NCBI GenBank assembly: GCA_902555275.1
Contig: CACDRY010000002.1
Coordinates: forward strand, 118,388-182,387
Reading direction: 5' to 3'
DNA length: 64,000 bases
Source of the DNA: an uncultured Pelagibacteraceae bacterium
GTDB lineage: Bacteria; Pseudomonadota; Alphaproteobacteria; Pelagibacterales; Pelagibacteraceae
Numbering within the stretch: position 1 is the first letter of the stretch; each line of letters starts with the position of its first letter. Below are positions 29,961 to 39,357 of this stretch, piece after piece. A model generated the notes under the pieces. The model made no database searches. It was not told where the DNA came from and saw only the letters and a list, made by a program, of their open reading frames with translations. The translations under genes and the position numbers were made by a program.

Positions 29961-31037
29961 ATGGGTTTTAAATGTGGAATCGTTGGATTGCCAAATGTTG
30001 GTAAATCTACTTTGTTTAACGCTTTAACAAACTCTAATAAAGCACAAGCAGAAAATTTTCCATTTTGCACAATTGATCCAAATATTGGCATTGTCGCAGT
30101 TCCGGATGAAAGACTTGATAAACTAGCTGAAATTTCGATTTCAAAAAAAAAAATTAATACTACAATCTCATTTGTTGATATCGCCGGTCTTGTTAAAGGA
30201 GCCTCTAAAGGGGAAGGATTAGGTAATAAATTCTTATCTCATATTAGAGAAGTTGATGCCATTATTCATATGATCAGATGTTTTGACTCAGATGATATTC
30301 AAAATGTTAACCCAACTGTTGATCCTGTGAGAGATTTGGAGATTATAGAAACTGAAATGAAGTTAGCTGATTTAGAATCAATTCAAAAGAGACTTGATAA
30401 AAAGAATAAAAAAAATGTTGATATTGAAGAGCTTAAATTACTTCAAGCAGCCCAAAAGATAATCGATGAGGATGGAGATTTAACATTGATCACAAATGAA
30501 TTTGATGAAAAACTTTTAAAAAATAGTGGACTTCTTAGTACTAAACCAAAACTATACGTGTGTAATGTAGACGAGGAGAGTATTAAGGTGGGTAACAAAT
30601 ATACTGAGGACTTTATAAAAAAATTTGATGAAAAAAATACATTGGTAATTTCTGCAGATATAGAAAATCAGATTAATCAATTAGAGGACGAAAATGAAAA
30701 AAAAAATTATATGAAAATGATCAATATGTCAGAGACGGGACTTAATTCATTAATAAGAAAAGGGTACGAACTTTTATCCTTACAAACTTTTTTTACATCT
30801 GGACCAGAGGAGACTAGAGCTTGGACCATTACAAAGGAGTCTAAGGCACCAAATGCAGCAGGAGAAATTCATTCCGATTTTGAAAAAGGATTTATTAGAG
30901 CTGAAACAATTTCTTATGAAGATTTTTTAGATAATCAAGGGTGGTTAAAATCTAAAGAAGCTGGAAAAATGAGATTAGAAGGTAAAGAGTATATTGTTAA
31001 AGACGGAGATATTTTAAACTTTCGTTTCAATACGTGA
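29961..31037 (+). CDS. ychF: Ribosome-binding ATPase/GTPase YchF
   Basis: YchF is an Obg-related P-loop NTPase that prefers ATP and associates with ribosomes. The 358-residue protein shows Walker A GLPNVGKSTLFNALT, VDIAGLVKGASKGEGLGNKFL, an NVDE specificity region, a helical insertion and a C-terminal TGS domain ([35 protein letters not shown]). Length is typical (about 363). Its last 24 nt overlap the convergent petC gene. Confidence 0.97.
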   Translation: MGFKCGIVGLPNVGKSTLFNALTNSNKAQAENFPFCTIDPNIGIVAVPDERLDKLAEISISKKKINTTISFVDIAGLVKGASKGEGLGNKFLSHIREVDAIIHMIRCFDSDDIQNVNPTVDPVRDLEIIETEMKLADLESIQKRLDKKNKKNVDIEELKLLQAAQKIIDEDGDLTLITNEFDEKLLKNSGLLSTKPKLYVCNVDEESIKVGNKYTEDFIKKFDEKNTLVISADIENQINQLEDENEKKNYMKMINMSETGLNSLIRKGYELLSLQTFFTSGPEETRAWTITKESKAPNAAGEIHSDFEKGFIRAETISYEDFLDNQGWLKSKEAGKMRLEGKEYIVKDGDILNFRFNT

Positions 31038-31799
31038 CCAGATTTTTTTCATACTGAAATAAACTAAAATTGTTAAAACAGATAGATATATTATTACCCT
31101 AAAACCTAGTTTGTGTCTTGTTTCTAAGTGAGGTTCAGCAGTCCATTGTAAAAATGTTGTCACATCCTTGGCCATTTGATCTACTGTTGCTTTTGTTCCA
31201 TCAGCGTACTCTACAATGTCATCATCCAAAGGAGATGACATTTTAATTTTGTTACCATACATATATTTGTTGTAATAAACACCATCATCTAGTTCCATAC
31301 CTGCTGGTGGCTCATCATAGCCCATTAAGACGGAATAAATATAATTTGCTCCACCTTTTCTAGCTTTTACAAGAACTGACATGTCTGGAGGATATGCTCC
31401 ACCATTTGCTGCAATAGCTTCTTGAACATTTGCGTAAGGCATTACAAATTTATCAGATAATTTTGCTGGTCTTTCAAACATTTCTCCATCACTATTTGGT
31501 CCATCTGTTACCTCAAAATTTGAGGCAATTGCTTTAGCCTCAAGCTCTGTAAACTCTGGCCCACCTTTTTCTGCAAGATTTCTATAGCTTAAATGTTTAA
31601 GCGAATGGCACGAGGCACAAACTTCTGTGTAAACTTGATATCCTCTTTGAAGGGAAGCTCTATCGAATTTTCCAAAGAAGCTTTTAAAAGACCAATCAAC
31701 TTTTAATAGCTCTTGCTGTTCACCAGCAGCATTCGCTCTGAATAAAGTTAATGATGAAATTATAATAAATAAGAAAATTAATTTTAAAAAGATTTTCAC
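31014..31799 (-). CDS. petC: Cytochrome c1 of the bc1 complex
   Basis: This 261-residue subunit carries the c-type heme that passes electrons from the Rieske protein to soluble or membrane cytochrome c. A cleavable signal peptide ([23 protein letters not shown]) precedes the heme motif VCASCH with HLSYRNL. The axial methionine is expected in the C-terminal part, and a single anchor helix ([16 protein letters not shown]) ends the protein. It overlaps petB by 4 nt (ATGA) as the third gene of petABC and overlaps the convergent ychF by 24 nt. Confidence 0.97.
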   Translation of the reverse strand: MKIFLKLIFLFIIISSLTLFRANAAGEQQELLKVDWSFKSFFGKFDRASLQRGYQVYTEVCASCHSLKHLSYRNLAEKGGPEFTELEAKAIASNFEVTDGPNSDGEMFERPAKLSDKFVMPYANVQEAIAANGGAYPPDMSVLVKARKGGANYIYSVLMGYDEPPAGMELDDGVYYNKYMYGNKIKMSSPLDDDIVEYADGTKATVDQMAKDVTTFLQWTAEPHLETRHKLGFRVIIYLSVLTILVYFSMKKIWSRIETKV

Positions 31800-33064
31800 A
31801 GTTTCTCTTTAAGATCTGAATTATTTCTAGCCATCGCCATGTCAGAAGATCCGCCTAATACAGGCTCAGTTATACTTAGAGGTAATGGAGTAGTTTTCTC
31901 TTTAAATCCTAAAAATGGAAGAATTATTAAGAAATGTGCAAAGTAATAGGCTGTTGCCACTCTTGCGATTAATAAATATAATCCTTCTGCAGGCATTGCT
32001 CCTACATAACCAAGTATTAATACATCGGCAACTAAGAACCAGTAGAACTGTTTATATATAGGTCTAAAAACTGTTGATCTAACTTTTGAAGTATCTAACC
32101 AAGGTAAAATCACTAATACAAATATTGCAGCAAACATCGCTATTACTCCAAGAAGTTTATCAGGGACTGATCTTAGTATTGCATAAAATGGTAACAAATA
32201 CCATTCAGGCACAATGTGAGCAGGTGTGACTAGTGGGTTTGCCTCAATGTAGTTGTCCGCATGACCCAGAATATTAGGTGAAAAGAATACAAAGAACGCA
32301 AATATTAATAAAAATATCAAAAGCGCAAATGCATCTTTAATCACTATGTACGGATGAAATGGAACAGTATCTTTAGATGGTTTTTTTATGTCTATTCCAA
32401 TAGGGTTGTTGTTTCCAGGTACATGTAGTGCCCATATGTGAAGCACAACAAGTCCTAAAATTAAAAATGGAAACAAATAGTGTAAGCTAAAAAATCTCGT
32501 TAAAGTTGGATTATCAACTGAATAACCTCCCCAAAGCCAATTCGTGATACTCTCCCCTACTAAAGGGATGGCACTAAATAAGTTTGTAATTACTGTTGCA
32601 CCCCAGAAACTCATTTGTCCCCAAGGAAGAACATATCCCATAAATGCAGTTGCCATCATAAGGAAATAAATCAACATACCTATAATCCAAATAACTTCTC
32701 TTGGTGATTTATATGACCCATAATACAAAGATCTAAAGATATGAATATAAACGGCTAGGAAAAACATAGATGCACCGTTTGCATGAACATATCTTATTAA
32801 CCAACCGTAATTTACGTCTCTCATTATGTGCTCTACGCTTTGAAAAGCTAAATCAGCATGCGCTACGTAATGCATACCCAAAACAATTCCAGTAATTATT
32901 TGAGTGATTAAGCAAAAAGTAAGAATCCCACCAAATGTCCACCAGTAATTTAAATTTTTGGGAGTAGGATAATCTGTTAAATGGTTTGCAAGTGTTAGTA
33001 ATGGAAGTCTATCATTAAACCATTTTCCAACTTTTGATTTAGGTGTGTATTCGTGATCGCTCAT
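31796..33064 (-). CDS. petB: Cytochrome b of the bc1 complex
   Basis: The 422-residue membrane core of complex III, with eight helices, two b hemes and both quinone sites. Histidine pairs are visible in [31 protein letters not shown] and [22 protein letters not shown]; the Qo-site PEWY occurs in [19 protein letters not shown]. The full-length bc1-type fusion is present, not the split b6/subunit IV form. It lies 8 nt after petA and is coupled to petC. Confidence 0.98.
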   Translation of the reverse strand: MSDHEYTPKSKVGKWFNDRLPLLTLANHLTDYPTPKNLNYWWTFGGILTFCLITQIITGIVLGMHYVAHADLAFQSVEHIMRDVNYGWLIRYVHANGASMFFLAVYIHIFRSLYYGSYKSPREVIWIIGMLIYFLMMATAFMGYVLPWGQMSFWGATVITNLFSAIPLVGESITNWLWGGYSVDNPTLTRFFSLHYLFPFLILGLVVLHIWALHVPGNNNPIGIDIKKPSKDTVPFHPYIVIKDAFALLIFLLIFAFFVFFSPNILGHADNYIEANPLVTPAHIVPEWYLLPFYAILRSVPDKLLGVIAMFAAIFVLVILPWLDTSKVRSTVFRPIYKQFYWFLVADVLILGYVGAMPAEGLYLLIARVATAYYFAHFLIILPFLGFKEKTTPLPLSITEPVLGGSSDMAMARNNSDLKEKL

Positions 33065-33072
33065 AAAATTTT

Positions 33073-33591
33073 CTATCCGATTTTAATAGTGTTACTATTT
33101 ACAAATTCGTATTTTGGCACTTCCATATTTGTAGGTGCCGGTCCTTTTCTTATTCTTCCAGATGTATCGTAGTGTGAACCATGGCATGGACAAAACCATG
33201 CCCCATAATCTCCTTTATCATTTAAAGGTACACATCCAAGGTGAGTACATACTCCTAACATTACAAGCCATTCTGGATTTTTTGCTCTATCTTCATCTTT
33301 TTCAGGATGTTTTAATTCACTTAAATCAACAGCTCTTGCACTATCAATTTCATCTTGAGTTCTTCTTTTTATAAAAACTGGTTTGCCTCTCCACAAAACA
33401 GTTATTGATTGACCAGGTTCTACTGCACTTATGTCAACTTCTGTACTTGCTAATGCCTTTACAGATGCATCAGGGTTCATTTGATCAACTAACGGCCAAA
33501 CAACTGCTCCGACGCCTACTGCGCCTGCTGCCGTTGTTGCAGTCACTATAAAATCTCTTCTATTTGGCTTCTTTTTTTCTGAATCGGACAT
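33073..33591 (-). CDS. petA: Rieske iron-sulfur protein of the bc1 complex
   Basis: The 172-residue protein starts with a twin-arginine motif ([21 protein letters not shown]) that is also the membrane anchor, followed by the hinge and the Rieske cluster ligands CTHLGC and CPCHGSHYD. It takes electrons from ubiquinol at Qo and delivers them to cytochrome c1. First gene of the petABC unit; a perfect inverted repeat lies 26-43 nt upstream of its ATG. Confidence 0.98.
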   Translation of the reverse strand: MSDSEKKKPNRRDFIVTATTAAGAVGVGAVVWPLVDQMNPDASVKALASTEVDISAVEPGQSITVLWRGKPVFIKRRTQDEIDSARAVDLSELKHPEKDEDRAKNPEWLVMLGVCTHLGCVPLNDKGDYGAWFCPCHGSHYDTSGRIRKGPAPTNMEVPKYEFVNSNTIKIG

Positions 33592-33616
33592 TAATTATTA
33601 TTTTAATTTTTTCTTA

Positions 33617-33634
33617 ATATATGATTTCATATAT
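33617..33634. promoter_or_regulatory. Perfect inverted repeat between petABC and trmL
   Basis: ATATATGA-TT-TCATATAT is a perfect palindrome with 8-nt arms and a 2-nt centre, in the divergent control region between petA and trmL. The position, 26-43 nt upstream of the petA ATG, suits an operator overlapping the promoter. AT-only arms occur by chance at this base composition, but the central GA/TC pairs add some specificity. No regulator is assigned. Confidence 0.35.
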
Positions 33635-33688
33635 GAAGAAAAACGTTATTTTTCCATGGTAACAATGACACACAAAAAAGCTAAATCG

Positions 33689-34150
33689 ATGCCCAAAATA
33701 GCACTTTACGAGCCTGATATACCTCAAAATACAGCTGCGATAGCTCGAACATGTTCTTGCCTTGGGGCTGTTCTTGAAATTATAGAGCCTTGTGGATTTT
33801 TACTTAATGACAAGCGTTTTAAAAGAGTTGTGATGGATTACCTGGATGAAAAATTGATGAGGGTTTACAAAAGTTCAGATGAATTTTTTGAAGCAAAAAA
33901 AAATGATAGGGTAGTTTTGATGACTACTAAGGCCAGTAAAATTTATACTGAATTTAAGTTTAAAGGTAATGATACCTTACTTTTTGGAAGAGAGAGTGCC
34001 GGTGTACCAGATGAGGTTCATAAAAGACTAGAGAATAGGATAAAAATACCAATGACTGAAAAAAAAAGATCCTTGAACCTCGCATCTTCAGTTGCAATAG
34101 TATTGTCAGAAAATATAAGACAATCAAATATTTATGGATCAAACAATTAA
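33689..34150 (+). CDS. trmL: tRNA (cytidine(34)-2'-O)-methyltransferase, SPOUT family
   Basis: TrmL methylates the wobble ribose of certain leucine tRNAs. From ATG 33689 the protein is 153 residues, close to E. coli TrmL, beginning KIALYEPDIPQNTAAIARTC. The SPOUT SAM-binding knot shows LLFGRESAGVPDEV and IPMTEKKRSLNLASSVAIVLSE. The ORF track starts 11 codons earlier; the upstream residues are not part of the family core, so either start is possible. The 3' end overlaps hemF by 17 nt. Confidence 0.9.
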   Translation: MPKIALYEPDIPQNTAAIARTCSCLGAVLEIIEPCGFLLNDKRFKRVVMDYLDEKLMRVYKSSDEFFEAKKNDRVVLMTTKASKIYTEFKFKGNDTLLFGRESAGVPDEVHKRLENRIKIPMTEKKRSLNLASSVAIVLSENIRQSNIYGSNN

Positions 34151-34961
34151 AAAAAAATTAGCCCGAAATTGGTTTAAGACTTTGCAAGAGGTAATTTGTC
34201 AAGAAATAGAAGAATTAGAAAAAAAAAAAAATATCTTCAAAATTAAAAATTGGGAAAGAGGTAAAAACTCAAATGAAGGTGGGGGCCAATTTAGAATTTT
34301 AGAAAATGGAAAAATTTTTGAAAAAGTAGGTGTAAATTTTTCAGAAGTGTATGGAAAATTTTCAAAAGAATTTAGAAACAGAATCCCTGGGGGAGATAAA
34401 AATCCAAACTTTTGGGCAGCAGGTATATCAGTAGTAATGCATATGAAAAACCCTCATGTTCCTGCTATGCATTTTAACACTAGATATATCTATACTTCTC
34501 ATGGATGGTTTGGTGGAGGGATGGATGTTACCCCTTGCTTGAAAGATAAAAGTTTAGAAAAATGGTTTCATAATGAATTAAAGAAATCTTGTGACAAACA
34601 TAATAAAAATTTTTATAAAAAATATAAAAAATGGTGTGATGAATATTTTTATTTGCCACATAGGAAAGAACCAAGAGGTATAGGGGGAATTTTTTTTGAT
34701 TATAAAAAAGAAAATTGGGAAAAAGATTTTAATTTTGTAAGAGAGGTAGGAATAAGTTTTAAAAATATTTTTAGAGAAATAATATTAAAAAAATATAAAA
34801 AAAAATGGTCAAATAAACAAAGAGAAATTCAATTAGAAAAAAGAGGTCGATATGTTGAATTTAATTTACTTTATGATAGAGGAACAAAGTTTGGTTTACA
34901 AACGAATGGTAATGTTGAAGCTATTTTAATGTCATTACCACCTGTTGCAAAATGGAAATAA
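34134..34961 (+). CDS. hemF: Oxygen-dependent coproporphyrinogen III oxidase
   Basis: HemF uses O2 to decarboxylate coproporphyrinogen III in heme synthesis. The 275 residues contain GGGQFRILENGKIFEKVGVNFS, HMKNPHVPAMHFNTRYI, WFGGGMDVTPC, HRKEPRGIGGIFFD and the terminal signature RGRYVEFNLLYDRGTKFGL. A run of 13 A residues near the start (34219-34231) encodes a lysine stretch and is slip-prone. Aerobic enzyme choice fits a surface-ocean lifestyle and the heme-rich respiratory genes nearby. Confidence 0.97.
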   Translation: MDQTIKKKLARNWFKTLQEVICQEIEELEKKKNIFKIKNWERGKNSNEGGGQFRILENGKIFEKVGVNFSEVYGKFSKEFRNRIPGGDKNPNFWAAGISVVMHMKNPHVPAMHFNTRYIYTSHGWFGGGMDVTPCLKDKSLEKWFHNELKKSCDKHNKNFYKKYKKWCDEYFYLPHRKEPRGIGGIFFDYKKENWEKDFNFVREVGISFKNIFREIILKKYKKKWSNKQREIQLEKRGRYVEFNLLYDRGTKFGLQTNGNVEAILMSLPPVAKWK

Positions 34962-34964
34962 ATT

Positions 34965-35441
34965 ATGGAAAAAGAACCAATCACAGTTAGAGGTTTAGAA
35001 AAGTTAAAAGAAGAATTAATTTTCTTAAAAGAGAAAAAAAGACCAGAGATAGTAACAGCTATAGCCGAAGCAAGATCACATGGGGACCTTAAAGAAAATG
35101 CTGAATATCATGCTGCAAAAGAACAACAATCTCACAATGAGGGAAGAGTTCAAGAAGTTGAGGATATAATTGCTAGAGCAAATGTTATTGATGTTTCTAA
35201 ATTAGATAACGATGGAAAAGTTATATTTGGTTCAACAATAATGCTAAAAAATTTAGATACCGATGAAAGCGTGAAATATAAAATTGTTGGAAAAGACGAG
35301 GCAGATTTAAAAGAAAAACTAATATATTTTAAATCGCCAATTGGTATGGGCCTGATTGGTAAAAATAAGGGTGATTTAGTTGAAATTAAAACTCCAGCAG
35401 GTGTAAAAAATTTTGAAATAAAAGACGTAAAATATATTTAA
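34965..35441 (+). CDS. greA: Transcription elongation factor GreA
   Basis: GreA rescues backtracked RNA polymerase by stimulating transcript cleavage. The 158-residue protein shows the N-terminal antiparallel coiled coil with [35 protein letters not shown], including the acidic tip, and the C-terminal FKBP-like domain ([18 protein letters not shown]). Length is exactly typical. It follows hemF by 3 nt; its stop shares TTAA with the convergent CCA-adding enzyme. Confidence 0.98.
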   Translation: MEKEPITVRGLEKLKEELIFLKEKKRPEIVTAIAEARSHGDLKENAEYHAAKEQQSHNEGRVQEVEDIIARANVIDVSKLDNDGKVIFGSTIMLKNLDTDESVKYKIVGKDEADLKEKLIYFKSPIGMGLIGKNKGDLVEIKTPAGVKNFEIKDVKYI

Positions 35442-36712
35442 TTTCGAAATACGTTATCAATTTCCTTATTACTTATTTTAAAGCTTTTATTTAACCACAT
35501 TTCCTCGAGCAATCTAATTTTTTGTCCAAATTCTTTGCCTTCTTTTAATTTGTATTTTTCAAGTAAATCCTGGGCTTTTAATGGAAAAATAGGTTTCTCA
35601 AACTGTTCAAAATATTTTTTTAATTCAATTAGTTTTTTTGGTGCTGTCTTAGAGTTAAAAATTTTTAAATCTAATAAATCAATGACATATGATTTGTTAT
35701 AAAAATAAAAAATTCTTTGAAGATTTTTCTTATTAAAGTAATCTTTTTCAGAAAATAATTCATGATTTTCAATAAGAAACTTTACTCTTTTTTTATCTTC
35801 ATTTGATAAATTATACTTAAATAAAAAATAATTTGCATTATCAGTTTCATCTATAATTAAGTAGGAAATTAAAAAAATAAATGTTTTTTTGTTAAATATA
35901 TTTTTTGAGTATTCATTTATTTTTTCTAAATTATTAAGATTAACAAGCTGGGGAAAAATTGTTGTTAAAATTTCTAATAAAAAAGAGTCTTTTGATAATT
36001 GTAAAAAATTTTTAGATAAAATAATTTTTTTTAATTCGCTCATTAATCTTTCTTTTGAAAGATTAGCTACACCAGCAATGTTTTGCTTGATTGATTTTTT
36101 AACTGATGAATTATGGGAGTGATTACTATAACTTATAAAGAATCTAATATATCTCAAAATTCTTAAATAATCTTCCTGGATTCTTTTATCTGCATTGCCT
36201 ATAAATATTACCCTACCCTCTTCTAAATGTTTGACGCCTCCATTGGGATCAAACAAATTGCCATCTTTGTCCGCATAAATAGAATTAATGGTGAAATCTC
36301 TTCTTGATGAGTCTTTTAACCAGTCTGTTGTATATTGAACTTTTGCATGTCTTCCGTAGGTATCCACATCTTCTCTTAGTGATGTAATCTCAAAATTTTT
36401 TTGGCCTATATTTGCAGTGATAGTCCCATGTTTTATGCCAGTTTCAAAGAATTTAATACCGTTTGATTGCAAACACTCTTTAATTTGATTTGGATTTAGA
36501 TTTACAGCTAGATCAATATCATCAACATCTTCCTGATTTAAAATTTTTCTAACACATCCACCTACATATCTAAGTTCACTTGTATTATTAAAATTAGATA
36601 TCGCTTCAAAAAGTTTTGAAACTTCTGTGTTATTATATATGCTTAAAAAAGAGCTATCTTTTCGTGTAAGTTTTTTGTTCGTTTTAAAGATTTTTCTAAA
36701 AAAATTATACAT
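35438..36712 (-). CDS. cca: CCA-adding tRNA nucleotidyltransferase / poly(A) polymerase family
   Basis: The 424-residue class II nucleotidyltransferase repairs or adds the 3' CCA of tRNAs. The head domain has [11 protein letters not shown] with the catalytic [10 protein letters not shown], followed by [20 protein letters not shown] and [26 protein letters not shown]; the helical C-terminal part is divergent. The ATG follows the encoded CCA of tRNA-Gln by only 3 nt on the same strand, so after tRNA 3' processing the mRNA would have no leader. No other Met codon lies before the catalytic core. Alphaproteobacterial annotations also call this family PcnB-like. Confidence 0.92.
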   Translation of the reverse strand: MYNFFRKIFKTNKKLTRKDSSFLSIYNNTEVSKLFEAISNFNNTSELRYVGGCVRKILNQEDVDDIDLAVNLNPNQIKECLQSNGIKFFETGIKHGTITANIGQKNFEITSLREDVDTYGRHAKVQYTTDWLKDSSRRDFTINSIYADKDGNLFDPNGGVKHLEEGRVIFIGNADKRIQEDYLRILRYIRFFISYSNHSHNSSVKKSIKQNIAGVANLSKERLMSELKKIILSKNFLQLSKDSFLLEILTTIFPQLVNLNNLEKINEYSKNIFNKKTFIFLISYLIIDETDNANYFLFKYNLSNEDKKRVKFLIENHELFSEKDYFNKKNLQRIFYFYNKSYVIDLLDLKIFNSKTAPKKLIELKKYFEQFEKPIFPLKAQDLLEKYKLKEGKEFGQKIRLLEEMWLNKSFKISNKEIDNVFRN

Positions 36713-36715
36713 AAG

Positions 36716-36789
36716 TGGCTGGGGTGCTAGGATTCGAACCTAGGATGGCGGTACCAAAAACCGCTGCCTTACCACTTGGCTACACCCCA
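36716..36789 (-). tRNA. tRNA-Gln (anticodon TTG)
   Basis: Reading the minus strand, TGGGGTG forms the acceptor 5' strand and pairs with CACCCCA at the 3' end. The D arm is GCCAAGTGGTAAGGC; the anticodon stem GCGGT/ACCGC encloses TTTTGGT, so the anticodon is TTG, reading CAA and, by wobble, CAG glutamine codons; the T arm contains GGTTCGAATCC. The discriminator base is G and the CCA end is encoded. The gene lies 32 nt after ispE and 3 nt before cca on the same strand and is probably processed from a common transcript. Confidence 0.96.
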
Positions 36790-36821
36790 AAATTAAATTC
36801 ATATATCACAAAAAAAAAGCT

Positions 36822-37670
36822 TTATATAGTTTTTGATAAATTACACCAATAGTTTTTATAATTTTTTCTTAATAATTTCTTTGCGTTTAGTGCGGCTTTT
36901 TTGGACTTAAAATACCCAACGATTGTTGAACCAGATCCTGTCATTCTTACATATGAATTTTTATCAATATTTAAAAAATAATCTCTAAGTTTCTGAAGTC
37001 TAGGATATTTTTTTGTAGATATGATTTCTAAATCATTTTTTAACTTTGACATTAAATTAAAGTCAATATTTTTTGACCTTATTTTTGATAATTGTGGTTT
37101 TGAGTAATGTCTTACTTGGTTAAAAATACTTTTTGTTGAACAGCCAAAATTTGGCTTAACCATTAAAGTAAACATTTTTAAATTTTTTTTAATTTTTTTA
37201 GTTTTTTTTTTATAAGAAATAATTAAATTTTTTTGATCAATACCTAAGATTACATCCGATCCTATTTTTGAACATAAATCATATCTCTCTTTTAACGTTA
37301 AATTAATTTTATTTTTTTTTTCAAAGTAATTAATTAAAGAAGCCGCGTTCATTGACCCTCCACCAAGTCCAGCTTCTTGGGGAATATTTTTTTTTATTAA
37401 AATTGAATATTTATTATTTTTTAATTTTTTTTTTTTATCGAGAATATTTAGCAAATTACTAACAGTATTTGCTTTTGGTACTTTATTAGAAAAATGTCCT
37501 GAAAATCTTACTACATGATTTTTATTATTTGTTCTTTTTATAAATATTTGATCATGTAAGTCGACAAAAGCAATTAGAGTTTCTAAATTATGAAGTTTTG
37601 ATTTTCGTTTTCCTAGCACGTTGAGAGATAAATTGACTTTTGCGTGTGACTTAATCTTTTCAAATCTCAT
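36822..37670 (-). CDS. ispE: 4-diphosphocytidyl-2-C-methyl-D-erythritol kinase
   Basis: IspE is the GHMP kinase of the MEP isoprenoid pathway. The 282-residue protein begins KSHAKVNLSLNVLGKR, has the ATP-binding glycine-rich loop PQEAGLGGGSMNAASL and the C-terminal RMTGSGSTIVGYF. Codon use is extremely AT-rich, with a run of 12 T residues on the plus strand (poly-A in the mRNA) at 37425-37436. It follows the TPR gene by 3 nt and precedes tRNA-Gln. Confidence 0.95.
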   Translation of the reverse strand: MRFEKIKSHAKVNLSLNVLGKRKSKLHNLETLIAFVDLHDQIFIKRTNNKNHVVRFSGHFSNKVPKANTVSNLLNILDKKKKLKNNKYSILIKKNIPQEAGLGGGSMNAASLINYFEKKNKINLTLKERYDLCSKIGSDVILGIDQKNLIISYKKKTKKIKKNLKMFTLMVKPNFGCSTKSIFNQVRHYSKPQLSKIRSKNIDFNLMSKLKNDLEIISTKKYPRLQKLRDYFLNIDKNSYVRMTGSGSTIVGYFKSKKAALNAKKLLRKNYKNYWCNLSKTI

Positions 37671-37673
37671 TAA

Positions 37674-39347
37674 TTATGATTTTTTTAAACCCTCTAATAA
37701 CTTATATTTTATTTTTGATTTCATTTTATCTTCTGTTTCCTCAAGCTCTAAAACAGCCCGCCAATAATAATTTGCTTGTAATTTTTTATTTAGTTTCCAA
37801 AGAACATCACCATAATGATCATTAACAATTGGATCGTCTGGCATAAGCTGCAAGGCTTTTTTTAAATATTTTTCAGCATTGATATAATCACCAATCAAAT
37901 AATATCCCCAACCAACAGAGTCTGTTATATATGGATCATCTTCTTTTTGTTTATAGGCCGACTGTATCATTTCTATTGCTTCATCTATTTTGTGGTTTCT
38001 CTCTAGCCAACTATAAGCAAGATAATTCATAGTATATGGTTCATTTGGATATATTCTCAAACTCTCCAACATATCTTTGTCCGCTTTTTCATAATTTCCC
38101 ATCCTTTCATAGCTGCTACCTCTTCTGTAAAGAATCCGAGAGAGTGCATAAGAATTCTTTTCAACCTTTTTCATTAATTCGGTGTAATATTCGATAGCAA
38201 TTTCATAATTTTCAAAACCTTTATTAATGTTTGCGTAGTCATAAAGAATTTTTAAAGTTGGAGACTTTATAGAATTGAAATGCTTCTTAATATAAATTGC
38301 AGCTTCTTCTTCTGAATTATCTTCAGATAGTATTCTCCCAATCTTTTTTGTTTTATACCAAAAGTATAACTTATCTTTTTTTTTGAAATCTTCTAAAATT
38401 TTATTAGCTTGGTAATTATTCTTATTTAAGTAATAATTTTCAGCAAGCAAAGTCCGATTGAAATAAAATTTAGGATTTAAGTATTCTGATATTCTTAAAT
38501 AAAAATTTGACTGATCAAAAATATTTTGCGTCGAAAATAAATTAGATACCAAATAAAAAATCTCAGCCAAAATATCATTTTCATTTTTACAAGAAAAATG
38601 AGTTTTAAATTTTTTATAATCTTCATTATCAATCCAATCTTTGATTTGATGTAATAATATACTATCTCCTAAAGGTTCAATTCTTTTTGATACTTCATTT
38701 ACTTTTTTAAGTTCTTTATTCTCAATGAGATTTGCAAAATAAAAATACATATATCTCGAATAATCTCCATCAGAACTATTTAATAACCTTTCAAAATATG
38801 AATTTGTTTTTTGTGAGTTTAAATAACAATTCTGAAAAGCAGTTGAAATTAAACTTAATGATCCATATTTATTATCTTCAATAGCTTCTTTTTTAATAAA
38901 CAGATAATTAAAATCTTTTAAAATTTTGTAAATTACGTATTCGTAAGTTCCATCATCTTTGTCCATTTGAAATTCTTTGATTCTTTTATTGGCTTGTTTA
39001 AAATCTTTTTTCTTAAAGCTATCAACTAAAAGGAGAAGGTTAAGCTCAAAGGTATTTGAATTAATATCATTTTTTGAAATTTTTATTTGGTCTATTCCTT
39101 TTTTAACTTGTCCATTTAAAACTAGTGAAAATACATACTTTTTTAAAAAATTATCATGTTTTTGGATAAGAAATTTAGATGAATTAAAATAATCAAGTGC
39201 TGCCTCATTTTTTTGATTACCTGATGAAACTAAAGCAGAAAAATAATTAGAGAGATACTTTTGATTGAATTTATTATCTTCAGAAGTACTTGAATATGTA
39301 CTGGTCTGCAGTGCTAAAAATGATAAAATTACAAATAAAATTTTCAT
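37674..39347 (-). CDS. Exported tetratricopeptide-repeat protein
   Basis: A 557-residue protein with a signal peptide (KILFVILSFLALQTSTYSS) when started at ATG 39347; the track start nine codons upstream would spoil it. TPR units are clearest in the C-terminal third, for example YALSRILYRRGSSYERMGNYEKADKDML and YITDSVGWGYYLIGDYINAEKYLKKAL followed by PIVNDHYGDVLWKLNKKLQA. The family occurs next to ispE in alphaproteobacteria, probably as a periplasmic or outer-membrane scaffold. Its exact role is unknown. The start codon is 10 nt from the divergent uracil-DNA glycosylase start. Confidence 0.82.
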   Translation of the reverse strand: MKILFVILSFLALQTSTYSSTSEDNKFNQKYLSNYFSALVSSGNQKNEAALDYFNSSKFLIQKHDNFLKKYVFSLVLNGQVKKGIDQIKISKNDINSNTFELNLLLLVDSFKKKDFKQANKRIKEFQMDKDDGTYEYVIYKILKDFNYLFIKKEAIEDNKYGSLSLISTAFQNCYLNSQKTNSYFERLLNSSDGDYSRYMYFYFANLIENKELKKVNEVSKRIEPLGDSILLHQIKDWIDNEDYKKFKTHFSCKNENDILAEIFYLVSNLFSTQNIFDQSNFYLRISEYLNPKFYFNRTLLAENYYLNKNNYQANKILEDFKKKDKLYFWYKTKKIGRILSEDNSEEEAAIYIKKHFNSIKSPTLKILYDYANINKGFENYEIAIEYYTELMKKVEKNSYALSRILYRRGSSYERMGNYEKADKDMLESLRIYPNEPYTMNYLAYSWLERNHKIDEAIEMIQSAYKQKEDDPYITDSVGWGYYLIGDYINAEKYLKKALQLMPDDPIVNDHYGDVLWKLNKKLQANYYWRAVLELEETEDKMKSKIKYKLLEGLKKS

Positions 39348-39357
39348 ATTTAAATTT

